Below are positions 42,476 to 52,540 of a DNA stretch of 64,000 bases, one piece after another. Both the position numbers and the translations under genes were made by a program. The notes below the pieces were generated by a model. It was not told where the DNA came from and did no database searches. It saw only the letters and a list, made by a program, of their open reading frames with translations. Numbering within the stretch: position 1 is the stretch's first letter; each line of letters opens with the position of its first letter. This DNA is from Oreohelix idahoensis (Eukaryota > Mollusca > Gastropoda > Stylommatophora > Oreohelicidae). The stretch is from NCBI GenBank assembly GCA_024509875.1, contig JAMPIV010008521.1, positions 310,001 to 374,000 of the forward strand, given 5' to 3'.

Positions 42476-44220
42476 TCAGTAAGGTGTATGGCCTCCTCTG
42501 GCCTCTATCAGAGAACGACATCTCCTTGACATGGATCCGATTAGCCGTTGGATCTGTTGTTGTGGGATGGCTGCCCACTCTTCCCGCAGTGCAAGAGACA
42601 TCATCATCTCATCTCAACCCATAACCCGTCATGGGTCGTAGGGGTGCCATGGTGGAAGCATCAGCAGACAGGGTCCTCCACTGCTCTCTATTCTCAGCAA
42701 TGCGTACAAGTGTGGAGAAACCGTGTCCTGCCCATTCTTTGATGTTATCAGCCCAGGATTTTCTTTGCCTTCCTCTTCTCCGTTTACCTTCGACTGTTCC
42801 CTGGAGGATCGTTTTCGAAAGGGAGTCATGACGAGTTACATGCCCAAACCAGGCAAGCTTTCGACGTTTCACTATTGACAAAAGTGGTTCTTGATGGCCT
42901 GCATAGGTGTTTATCTTCTCTCTAACATAGACATTTGTTTTGTGCTCTTTATAGCAAATGCGCAAAATTCTTCTATAACATTTATGCTCGAAAGCCTGAA
43001 TCCTTCGCTCCGTATCTGCAGTGAGTGTCCAGCCCTCACACCCATACAAGAGAATAGATAATACAAGTGATTTGTATAATTTGATCTTCACAGGAAAACT
43101 GATGTTACTTTTCCAGATCACATTCAACCTTGTCATGGCAGCTGAGGCCATCTCAAGTCTTGTCTTGATTTCTTTATTTGATCTTCCATCACTACATATA
43201 GTGGACCCGAGATATTTAAAGGTGTTAACTTCTTCTAACGTTTGCCCATTTAACGTAATGTTGGTCGGAACATGTTTCTTATGGCTATTCACCAATATCT
43301 TAATGTTATGATGGAAAGTCAACACCTGTGCAAGAGACAACTGTCGGAGATTGGCTGGAGCCACGTCTCGCTGGAGGAGTCGTCTGTCGAGTTCATCCCA
43401 TAAGTGTTCCATGGGGTTCATGTCTGATGACATGGCTGGCCACGGAATGGTCTGGACGTTGTTATCAGCGAGGAACTGGGTGGTGAGTTGTGCCACATGA
43501 GGTCGAGCGTTATCCTGCTGAAAAATCGACCCTCGTGCAGCCAGAAGTGGAAGGACGTGAGGACGAAGAATTTCAGCGACGTATCGTTGGGCATTCAGGC
43601 GTCCTTCAATTTGCACCAGGTCACTTCTTCCCATGAAGTTGATCGCCCAACATCAGTACACCTCCACCACCATGTGGAGGAGCCTCATCAACGCTGTTCT
43701 GGGCGTAGCGCTCATGGACTCTGCGGTAAACTCTTCTCCGTCTATCGTGTCGCTGGAGCACAAAAAATGATTCATCACTAAACCAAACCCGTCTCCAGTC
43801 ATTCGCAACGGTCCATTGACAATGCTGGTTTGCCCACTGCAGTCGGTTCTGGCGATGCCGGTCCGTAAGAACAGGACCTCTGTAGGGTCTTCTAGCCCAA
43901 ATACCAGAGTCGTGCAGCCGGTTCCTGACCGTTTGATCTGAAATTCGACGAGCTGCTGACATTGACTGGACTGTGGAGGACGCAGATGCAAGTCGATTCC
44001 TGAGTTGATGCAGCCGTATGAAGCGGTCTTCGGCAGGAGTTGTGACTCTGGGTCTTATTCTGCTCAGCCGGTCTGCCACTGAGCCAGTTTCTTGAAATCG
44101 CCTCCAAAGGCGACTAATGGTGCTTCTAACCACATTAAATTCTCTGGCCACTACACTTTGTGACTGTCCAGTCTGTAAACGTCCAATGATGATGAGTCGT
44201 TGTTTTGTAGTGAGATGAGC
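42476..44220 (-). pseudogene. Tc1 transposase (DD34E type), frameshifted and interrupted
   Basis: Minus strand, from about 44220 (no in-frame ATG) to the stop at 42476-42478. The N-terminal paired-like DNA-binding part reads VVAREFNVVRSTISRLWRRF. Catalytic motifs are WRRVWFSDES, then, after a frameshift near 43630, FQQDNARPH and MNPMEHLWDEL (D, D, E). A LINE end occupies 42601-43327; beyond it the protein resumes REEWAAIPQQQIQRLIGSM and ends HTPY. The length without inserts fits a full Tc1 transposase. Confidence 0.8.
42601..43327 (-). mobile_element. LINE 3' end (727 bp) in Tc1 transposase
   Basis: Flanked by the 12-bp target duplication GTGCAAGAGACA (42589-42600 and 43328-43339). The minus strand encodes the post-RT region: FKYLGSTICSDGRSNKEIKT, LLYGCEGWTLTADTERRI, RKLAWFGHVTRHD, GRQRKSWADNIKEW, ending MAPLRPMTGYGLR. 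The 3' tail is GATGAGATGATGA. It is 5'-truncated, as is usual for LINE copies. The Tc1 reading frame resumes after it. Confidence 0.9.
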
Positions 44221-44559
44221 CCATACTTGCGTATTGAATGTTCAACTGAATTTATTCGAGGAGCGTCAATCTTTTATAGGCATTCAATAATATGGTCAGA
44301 GAGTTTTGTGTTCAGTAAGTTTCACGGGATTCTCATGAACCTGTCACGAGCTATTGTCAAAAATGTTGTTTTGACCTTGACCTCTTTCATGACCTCACAA
44401 ATCATGAGGTGAGTACAATTCAGGTAACCACGAGAAGTTAATGACCAGGTGGACACAGTCGATAGGTTGACTGATGTCCAATCAGCGAATATCTTTTATA
44501 AAAGTAACACCAAAAAAGTTGCGTTTCTTTTTTTGAACAGTATATTTACGGCCGAAGAT

Positions 44560-45130
44560 TAGATTGCGCGAGTGATGAGGTGCATCGTAGACAGGCTACA
44601 GCAGGAAGTGTCAACACGTTTCATTCGACTGAACAATATAAACACAGAATTTGAATTCCTTCTCAACACTGATTATCTTTTCAAGACAGATAATGCTCAA
44701 AAGATCCATCAGAAGTGCACTGATCTGGCAAGCTTCATTACACATAAACTGATGGCAAGGAACTGTTTTCAGAGATATGCAATTTCAGAATGCTACTGTA
44801 ATTGCGAACTGATTCTTTTCCAACAATTGCTCTGGAATTACCTTCATTCGTGGTGTCTTACGGAAATGATGTACCGGTATTCCAACATATACGGATAGCC
44901 CTGCAAATTCTGCTAATGATTTCTACATCAGTAGCCAGTTGTGAACGTTCTTTTAGTAAAATAAAGCTAATTCTTTCGTATTTACGAGGGTCTAAGGGAC
45001 AGGAATGCCTGAGTTATCTCGTGCTTATTAGTATTGAAAGAGCAACTCTTGAGAACATTGATTTTGATCACATAATTGTTTAATTTGCAGGAGTGAAGGT
45101 GCGAAAGATCAATATGGAATACAAAAATTT
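44560..45130 (+). pseudogene. hAT/ZMYM1-like transposase, C-terminal dimerisation part
   Basis: Two overlapping frames give RFIRLNNINTEFEFLLNTDY and, shifted, ALQILLMISTSVASCERSFS followed by KIKLILSYLRGSKGQECLSY and LVLISIERATLENIDFDHII. CERSFSKIK and the following helix are the signature of the hAT C-terminal dimerisation domain in ZMYM1-like proteins. The matching remnant in copy 1 is at 25545-25690. A frameshift near 44800 breaks it. Confidence 0.75.
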
Positions 45131-45590
45131 ATATCTGCCGTTGATTGTTATACTATTAATAAAAAGCTTATTAAAAAGAATTTTACATTTTCTCAATAAT
45201 TCGTACTGTTTTACTTAATATAATTAAAAATTCATGACAGTGCTTGATATAATCCTTTCTACTTCCGTTTGATTTTTCTGCAAAATGGTTGGTTTTCAGG
45301 ACTATCTTCATTATACACGGACTACTCCATCGGTGCTCCGATCTCCTCCCTAGGGGAATCTCAGCACAGTGCACGAACTCCGTAGCACCGGCGAGAATCC
45401 CAATGTGTGTATATAGGAATCACACATTCTATAAATATTTTTATGGGGGGTAGGTTTCTAATGTTTAAATTTTGCGAGGGCAGCGGCCTGATAGGCCTAC
45501 TCTTTTACGATTTCCAACTGCCGCGGGATTTTTAACGTGTGCAACTTGCACGCGGGACGTCCTATTTCTTCGCCCTTATCCGAGAAGGCT
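45131..45590. other. Unannotated part of hAT copy 2
   Basis: No feature recognised. A plus-strand frame at 45472-45909 is open by length only and overlaps the SINE-like and terminal-repeat sequence to its right. Confidence 0.4.
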
Positions 45591-45599
45591 AGGCGTCCG

Positions 45600-45765
45600 A
45601 TCTTACTACCCAGGAGACCAGGGGGAGTATGACATCATTAGGACCACTGGTTTTGAAAAAAAAAATGTCCATAAATTTTATTCCCTCAACTGGGAATCCA
45701 ACCCAGTACCTCTAGAACTCGAGGCGGACGCCATACCTCTTAGCCACTTCGACCCCCTACAAAAT
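45600..45765 (-). repeat. tRNA-derived SINE-like sequence
   Basis: Read on the minus strand, AGTGGCTAAGAGGTATGGCG resembles an RNA polymerase III A box and GGTTGGATTCC a degraded B box (GGTTCGAATCC), at tRNA-like spacing. The fold is not conserved enough for a functional tRNA. Confidence 0.5.
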
Positions 45766-46059
45766 GAACATGTATATTATCTGGCGGTGACCAGTGGCGC
45801 ATTTTTTTTCTGGCTCGCCCCGGGTGCTAAGAACCCTCGGTACGCCACTAATGAGGATTACGTAGTTCAGAAGTCTTACACTGAAATTCTCCAAGACTTA
45901 ACCATATAAGTTTCCAAGATATATTTATGGTTCAGAAAGAGCAGTGGCAAAAAACCTCACTGTACGAGATATTTGACAAAAGTTGACTATTTGAGACACA
46001 CGACCAGCCACGACATGGCAAAGAACATGATAGCAAACGGACTATTTACTGACAGATAG

Positions 46060-46327
46060 CAAACGGTTACCTAACTTGACTTTGTCGAAGATTTACCTAG
46101 ACGGAGATGTTGGCGGCGAAGTGTTCTGTTCGGTCGGTGGCGTCATCAAAGGTCGGGTGGATTTAGTAGATGGTTACGGCAAGCAGAGAATTATGGGCGG
46201 AGATGAAGTCAGAGTATGGATTGTGGACAAACAAACAAAACAATATAAAGCTGTAGGTAACGTGACAGATATGAAAAACGGAAGTTACCAGATTTCCGTC
46301 CAGTGTTTGTGGCCTGGAAAAATTCAG
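46060..46327 (+). CDS. Candidate host exon: NXPE-like filamin-type domain
   Basis: The open frame continues back to 46034, and the best phase-2 acceptor is GACAGATAG ending at 46059. A donor GTAGGT follows at 46328. The 89 codons read LTLSKIYLDGDVGGEVFCSV, then DGYGKQRIMGGDEVRVWIVD, then VGNVTDMKNGSYQISVQCLW and PGKIQ. GGD, the V.D..NGSY motif and the WPG turn fit the filamin-like module of NXPE (neurexophilin and PC-esterase) proteins. The phase matches the signal-anchor exon at 27141-27299. The exon ends in phase 0. No downstream NXPE exon was found in the window. Confidence 0.6.
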
Positions 46328-46592
46328 GTAGGTATTAGACCCTAGACTTTACCATCTTGATATTTATGTTCACATTTTTAGCCACATGCAAATACACACT
46401 CTTTTCCTAATATTTTAATGTTTTTCTTGGAAGTAAAATGTTTTTGTTTAATCAGGATTGAGGAGTTGGCCAAAACGTTTCCGACTACTACTGACACGTA
46501 ACAATTTAGAAGTCCAGCTCCGAATACAGTTTTTTTTACTAGGCATATGGCATAAAATTCGAAGTCGGAATCTGGACATTTTTTTAAACTGC
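46252..46592 (+). repeat. Segmental duplication, copy 1 (exon end plus intron)
   Basis: Includes the end of the NXPE-like exon, its donor site and about 260 bp of intron. Matches 47170-47678. Confidence 0.8.
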
Positions 46593-47169
46593 GGAAAAGG
46601 CATCATGCTAGCTGTGGAACAGCCGCAATGGGCTATGGAACTCGGGACAGTAAACGTTATCCCCACCTGCGTTACAGGAAACATCCGGGAAGTTAAATTT
46701 TTCTAAGTCCGCAATACATTGAGTTTTTCGTTGTATTGGTGAAAGGACAGTTGCTTACAGGCAACACGCGGTGTTTTATATGAGGTGTCGGGCGCAAGTA
46801 GATTTCAGTTGCTAGCGCGCAGTGGCTTCAAGCTTCGTTGGCTTTGCGCAGGTGGGTCAGTGTCTGTCCCTAGTCGTGGTGTGCTGTTGAACGACCGCAA
46901 TAATTTGTTTTCAAGATAAGGGTTACTTTCACAATCGCCTCCGGCTGGCAGAATTGTGGATTTTAAAGCTACAACCAAGGTGGAGTGGGTTCATTTTCTA
47001 CATAAGACAACAGGAGGCAGAGACACTTGGGAGTCATGACCCAGATGGCCCGCCCCCCTTTGAGTGTAAAGGACATTAAAAGGCAGAAACACCTTATCGA
47101 CGGCGGGACACCTTCTGATGATCAGATTGCCTCTTGTTATATCGCTCTGTATAGAGTTTCCTATCATCT
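46593..47169 (+). other. Unannotated sequence between duplicated segments
   Basis: No motif or repeat recognised. Open stretches are short. Confidence 0.5.
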
Positions 47170-47678
47170 GTTGGTAACTTGACAGATATGAAAAACTGAA
47201 GTTACCAGATTTCCGTCCTGTATTTGTGGCCTGGAGAAATTCAGGTAGGTATTAGACCCTAGAGTTTAACATCTTGACATTTATGTTCCCATTTTCAGCC
47301 ACATGCAAATACACACCGTATATCGCAATATTTTAATGTTTTTCTTACTTACTTACTTAGTCGTTCCCTTTCTACCATGAGGTGTAGAGATTTGGAAGAG
47401 AGAGTGCCAGACTATCCTAACGGCTGTCTTCCTCCTAGCCTGGTTCTATTCTAGTCCTCCAAAGATTGTCTAATGTTGTCCTCCCAGCGGACTCTGATTA
47501 ATGTTTTTCTTGGAAGTAAAATGTTTTTGTTTTAATTAGGATTGTGGAGTCGGCCAACAAATTTCCAACTCAGACTCCTACTGACACGTAACAATTTAGA
47601 AGTCCAACTCCGACTACAGTTTTTTACTCGGCATTTGTCATAAAATTCGATGTCGGAATCTGGACATTTTTTACAGAC
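47170..47678 (+). repeat. Segmental duplication, copy 2, with pseudo-exon
   Basis: Repeats copy 1. The exon part (47172-47245) has a TGA in place of the Gly codon in the NGSY motif, so it cannot encode the domain, although the GTAGGT donor is retained. A 151-bp LINE end is inserted at 47347. Confidence 0.8.
47347..47497 (-). mobile_element. 151-bp LINE 3' end with 14-bp target duplication
   Basis: Flanked by TTAATGTTTTTCTT (47333-47346 and 47498-47511). On the minus strand it encodes the end of the LINE at 40181 (RTADRIVWRS-like part) and ends in TAAGTAAGTAAG. The uninterrupted target is visible in the duplicate at about 46420. Confidence 0.95.
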
Positions 47679-48679
47679 TCCACTAAAAATGACCGACTCC
47701 ACGACTCCGACTTCCGACTCCACACTTTACGGCTACAAGATCTTTGTCATGAACACACAAAACAAAAACAGAAGAGAAAAACGCGAGAACCAAGTTAAAT
47801 ACATAAAAAATAAATAAAAATGATGAGGCCCGTAAATGGCACTACCTCGTGAATATCAGAAAGAATAATATGACCCTCGAATAGAACAAGAAGAAAAATG
47901 ACGCGTGCAATAAAATGAAAACTAGGACGAAAAAAATTTAGGAGCAGCTAGTGGGGCGAGAGGTGAAGAAACAAAATGGAAATTGTTATTTTTATTATTG
48001 CTTAGAATCGACGCCATTGCACTCCGGGCAAAACCATAGGTGACAGTCTCCCTCTGCAAATATCGAAGGGTATGAACGTGGATTGTTCGTGAAGCCCGCT
48101 GGTTGTATACACGCCTGATGCATCGCCTCAAACGTTCATTCTTGCTTGTCTTACGTTTGATGCCACATTCCATAGCACGTTTCACTAGCTTTGCCCTCAA
48201 ACAAATGTAATTATCTGATTAACCGTCTAACGTATTAATGCCATTTTTTGCATACGATGTTATATTGGGTTAGACCCAACAAATATATACTTTATATCTG
48301 TGCATCTTGTCCAGTTCCCATAAACGGATGAAATCCTTTGATCTTTGTCGGCATACTAATTATTGTGTATCGAGAAAAGAAATTTTACCACTTCATGCAC
48401 AGATTCTGTGAACTGATTAGGCATAGGCGTGTCTACTATTACAATAATGTGGCCATCACGTTTGCAATTGAATACGTGTTGAAGATGATTTCTTAAATGA
48501 TCTGCATGCGAAATACTCGTGACATTGTTTGTCATTGACATTTAATTCGCTACCAAACTGGACCTTCCTTGATCTAATTATTTCAATGGGTATCATCTCT
48601 TTGCGGTTCATAAATATCATAATGGAACGTTGCTCCTCTAATGTGCTTGTAAATAACGGTAAGGTCATCTTTAAAGAAA
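47679..48679. other. Unannotated 1-kb stretch
   Basis: A 92-codon minus frame (47922-48200) is basic but matches nothing I recognise. The right part may be the 3' flank of the transposon at 48680-49969. Confidence 0.4.
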
Positions 48680-49969
48680 TTAAACTTCATCCGAATCATA
48701 ATCAGATGTCTCTGAGAAATTGAAAATCAATCTCGGCTGAATGAAGAACAAACCATCATTCTTCCAATATTCCTCTTCCTCTTGTAACACATGGTTCTCA
48801 CTTTTCTTCCAATAATCCCTGGCTATATTGGAGATGGCGGCTTTTATAAGTATTTCAACATCTTTTAATTTGAACGTTCTATTTTCTGTTGCTACCTGTT
48901 CCTTAATTTTAGCCCATACTAATTCTATTGGGTTTAAGTGAGAATGGTAAGGAGGTAATCTTAAACATCTGTGACCATGTTCATGGATTGCCTTGTCTAT
49001 GTGAAATATCTTTGTATGCTGTGTCTTTTTTTACAATTCCAAGTAATTCAGGTTCATGGACATTTCGTTGAATGGAATGTTGTTTATGGTCAGCCAAATC
49101 TTTATTACATCTTTAATACTTGGTGAATTAGAAACTTTATCTTCTGGTGCCACAACGTTGTGATATGAGGCATTGTCCATTATCAAACACCACGGTCTAT
49201 CCAAGGAAGGAAGTACATGATTCACAATCCAATCTTGAAATATCTTGCCATTCATCTCTGCATGGTAATCCCTATTATCTGTGGATTTTGAAACAAATAT
49301 GAGTTCATTATTATTTAGAAGCCCATGATGGCTGCTTCCTGGATGCGCAATTATTAGGCGCTGTCCTTTGCTGCTTGGTACTAGTCTCTTAGTTGTTCCA
49401 TCAGATGATTGCCATTCTCGTTCATTACTGTGGTGCGCATTGATCCAAGTTTCATCTAAATACACAAAATCATAACAATCTCTTCTCATTTCTCTGACCT
49501 CGCGTAAATATTTGCTTCTCATTGCAACTATATGAGGCTTCTCGCAAATAAGGTTTCTACCACCAACATATTTTCTAAAAGTGAATCCCAAACTCCTAAT
49601 AGTCCTCCATAGCGTAGATTTGGAAATATCAATGTCATTATTCTTTCTTAACCAAATTTTCAATTTCCTTAAAGTCACTGCCTCATTATTGTGAAACATA
49701 TTGCAAATTTCTCTGCGGATCAATTCTCTGTCAAAATTATCCACCACTCTTGGCCTAATTTTCGTGTGTAAAACACTGGAATTAGACATTTCAGATGTCG
49801 CTATCCAGCGGTGCAATGATCGTTTGCTTATCCCCAAGGCGTGAATAGTCCTCTTTTGTGGTTTTGAAATAGAATGATATAGTTTTCCTCGAGTAGCTTC
49901 ATTGCAGAAATACTTAAAAATCCTATTTGTGATTTGCTGTAATGTCATAAAATGTACTCGCAGACTCAT
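48680..49969 (-). pseudogene. IS630/Tc1-mariner superfamily transposase with long D-E spacing
   Basis: Minus strand, ATG at 49969 to TAA at 48680-48682, in one phase with a single internal TAA at about 49031. The N-terminal helix-turn-helix region (ISKRSLHRWI, LRKLKIWLRKNNDIDISKST) is followed by the first catalytic Asp in YLDETWINAHHS. The second is in CLIMDNASYHN, and the Glu in LPPYHSHLNPIELVWAKIKE. About 83 residues separate the second Asp from the Glu, much more than the usual 34-41. Total length is about 430 codons. One nonsense codon separates it from an intact gene. Terminal repeats were not found. Confidence 0.75.
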
Positions 49970-50368
49970 TTTTCCTTCTTAACCACACAATAATTTTTGT
50001 AGACACACCTCTGATTGACAATGTGTGCGTTGCACCGGATATAAACTGTTTTATGTTCAAGAAGTGCGATTTCACGCAATTTCACTCAAAAATCATGCCA
50101 ATTGCTTGATAAACCAAAAATGTGCAAATGACGTCGTATAATTTACTGTAGACATTTCAATATGTGTGCGTGTGATGTGTGTTGGCAAGTAGGATTTTAT
50201 ATTATATCGCAAAGAAACGAAAATTGAAACCAATGGCCGCATTTTAATGAGAAATTTAATTCATAGGGTCTATACCATTTCAAATTCACACACAAAATTT
50301 CACTTATATGCGTTATATATTCGCTGAGATATAGCATTTTGAAGTTGGGCAAAGATAGTGAAACGTGC
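49970..50368. other. Flank of the long-spacing transposon
   Basis: No gene recognised. Terminal inverted repeats of the transposon at 48680-49969 should lie here and near 48240, but I could not match them by eye. Confidence 0.4.
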
Positions 50369-50397
50369 TTTTTTTTTATAGCAGTCATAGCCTTGTT

Positions 50398-50655
50398 GAT
50401 TAATTGATTGCAACGTCGTTCTCTAACAGGCTATCGTTAGCTGTCTTTACTATTCCTCCCTTATCAATATTCAGTTTTCCCACAATGGGTGCTCTCGAGG
50501 CTTGTCTGTCAGTTCTCTCGTCGCCACGTACCCCTGCATTACCAGGACAGTAGATCCACACCAGTTCCTGAAGGTCCTCTATGTATGTTCTCCATATATG
50601 TCGTAGCCATCCTTTTTCGGCCTTCCGAAGCATGGACTGTGAATCAGACACAATT
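50398..50655 (-). pseudogene. LINE C: second half of RNase H
   Basis: Minus strand, CVSDSQSMLRKAEKGWLRHI (third catalytic Asp), then LVWIYCPGNAGVRGDERTDR and the C-terminal KLNIDKGGIVKTANDSLLEN, ending at 50400. It is contiguous with 53886 when LINE D copies are removed. Confidence 0.7.
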
Positions 50656-50663
50656 AATGCCCT

Positions 50664-51700
50664 TCAATGTCATGAAGACCTCCCCAAAACAACCTACCGA
50701 AATGGAAAATGCTTACTAATTATGAGGAGTCAAACTACTGCCATGAAAATAAATCTATCATCACAGAAGTTTCCCTGCCCCCCCCCCCCCCCTCCCAAAA
50801 AAAAAACAAGATTGAAAAGCCACCAGATTCCTCTACAGCTAAAACCTTTGGCTCAGGAGATGATTGAAGAAAAGTACAACCCCAAGAAGTGGACACACGT
50901 AAACACAAATGAATCCGCAGACGGGGCAGTAAAGAATGGTGTTTGAGGCATTTTTTTAAATCAGATTCATTAATGGGAGGATCATCAGTAAGGCCCTACC
51001 AACCCGAAAGATCTCCTCTAATTTCAGGGAAAAAGCTGTGGCACTACTACAAGCTTTGAGAATCCTCACTAGAGCAGAACAACAGCCAGCAGCTAAGATA
51101 TTAATCTTTACTCACTATAGATCACTACTGGAATCAATACAGAACACCAGATATGAAAACACTGTGCATGAGATCAGATCTGAGATGAATATTATTAAAA
51201 GGTCTTTAACCATAGCCCTTCAGTGGTTACCCTCCCATTGTGAAATAACTGAAAATGCCGATGCTGCATCTAGAAGTGGCAGTAAAATTAACAATTCACC
51301 GTCCCATTGCCCTACCTAAAGGCTAAAACCATTATCAACAAGTACAAAAACCAGTGGAAAAGAGAAGGTGGTATATACAACAGATATAACCCAATCCAAC
51401 AGCTCAATAGATACCAGCAGGCCATCATTTTCCGCTTGAGAACTGACCATAGCAGATTACCAGGCCACCTCTATCGCCTCAGGATATCTCATGCGAATGA
51501 ATGTCCATGTAGAACCAGAATCCCGACCCATGAACACATTCTCCAAAACTGCCCAGCTCATGATGATCCACGACGCCTGACCTGGCCAGAGGGTGTTGAG
51601 CTCAGGCAGACGCTACGGGGTGACCTGGAAAAGGCTGTGGACTTTGTTCTGGCGACAGGCCTGCAGATTTAGCATGACTACAAACTGAACGCAGAAGAAG
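50664..51700 (+). mobile_element. LINE D, copy 1 (5'-truncated)
   Basis: Flanked by AATGCCCT (50656-50663 and 51701-51708). Decayed RNase H and C-terminal cysteine region: MIEEKYNPKKWTHVNTNESA, SLTIALQWLPSHCEI, IFRLRTDHSRLPGHLYRL, CPCRTRIPTHEHILQNCP. It ends GAACGCAGAAGAAG. Many stops. A poly-C run occurs at 50770-50782. Confidence 0.85.
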
Positions 51701-51727
51701 AATGCCCTGGTTATTGAAGTTTCAGGC

Positions 51728-52540
51728 GGTGAACTCAAGATTAATGAAACATCTGGAAAAAAAGTCATATGCGTGATAACACACAGTCAGCATTCAGGAA
51801 AAACCGCAGCAGCGAAGACCAGCTGGTATATCTAGCACAGGAAATAGAAAATGCCTTTAGGAGAAAAAGAAAGTTCTGGCTGTTTTTGTGGACTTGACAA
51901 AAGCCTTTGATAAGGTGTGGAGAGAAGGACTTCTCCTTAAGATGCTCAACAACAAAATTGAAGGGAGAATGTTCAGCTGGATACAGGACTTTCTCTGAAA
52001 CCGCACAGCAAGAGTAAAACTTGACGGGAATCTGAGCCATCGCGTCACTCTTCAACAAGGTGTGCCACAAGGAGGAGTTATCTCCCCCACACTTTTAATC
52101 ATATATACTCGTATAAATGATATTGCAGAGAAACTGTCCGGACATATCTCCGGGGCTCTTTATGCTGACGATTTTGCTGCCTGGTGTGCTGCTGAACATT
52201 TGCCTACTGCAAAATTCAGGATGCAAGCAGCGCTAAATACCATCGGTAAATGGGCATCAGAGTGGGGAGTACAGATAAATCTCTCCAAGACAGTAGCAAC
52301 CTGCTTCTCTCTGTCAAATCGCCAAGAAACGATCAAACTGCAACTAAATGGAAGTGAGCTTCCAATCGAGGAAAATCTAACATACCTGGGAATCAAGTTG
52401 GATAAGAGACTCACCTGGAAGCCGCACATAAAAGCAGTAGAACAGAGAGCAATAAGAAAGTTCTCTATAATGAAGAAACTGGCTGGCACAAGTTGGGGGG
52501 GCAAATACCAACATACTTAAAAAGTCTATACAGGCACAGT
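51728..52540 (+). pseudogene. LINE D reverse transcriptase, C-terminal half
   Basis: After a short broken part, VFVDLTKAFDKVWREGLLLK (motif A) is followed by a stop near 51998. Then come QQGVPQGGVISPTLLIIYTR (motif B) and GALYADDFAAW (catalytic YADD, 52161 onward). LSKTVATCFSL and ENLTYLGIKLDKRLTWKPHI are the thumb. The frame ends at 52520. One nonsense and one frameshift are evident. Confidence 0.8.

Larger units (their letters stand above)
42192..44540 (-). mobile_element. Tc1-like transposon, interrupted by two LINE ends
   Basis: Terminal inverted repeats begin CTGTTCAAAAAAAGAAACGC and are perfect over about 23 bp at both ends. TA lies on each side. Removing the two LINE insertions (with one copy of each target duplication) leaves about 1.5 kb, the usual size of Tc1 elements. 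It is inserted in the hAT-like element. The transposase is on the minus strand and is frameshifted. Confidence 0.85.
40954..45850 (+). mobile_element. hAT-like element remnant, copy 2, heavily nested
   Basis: CAGTGG at 40954 followed by altered GGCGTAACAAAGGGGCAGGG parallels the left end of copy 1. The right end is read as TACGCCACTA at 45841-45850, the inverted form of CAGTGGCGTA with one mismatch. Coding similarity to copy 1 occurs at 41040-41160, 41341-42125 and 44560-45100. It contains an inverted duplication, a GAA-tailed repeat and a Tc1 element. Boundaries are tentative. Confidence 0.6.

Noticed and set aside
45600..45765. Functional tRNA gene
   Set aside because: Boxes are degraded and no cloverleaf can be drawn; SINE-like remnant instead.
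45472..45909. 145-codon plus-strand ORF
   Set aside because: It overlaps a tRNA-like SINE on the other strand and the hAT terminal repeat, so the openness is probably chance.
47922..48200. Basic 92-codon minus ORF that looked faintly histone-like
   Set aside because: No histone-fold motif could be matched and the tail is low complexity; kept only as unannotated.
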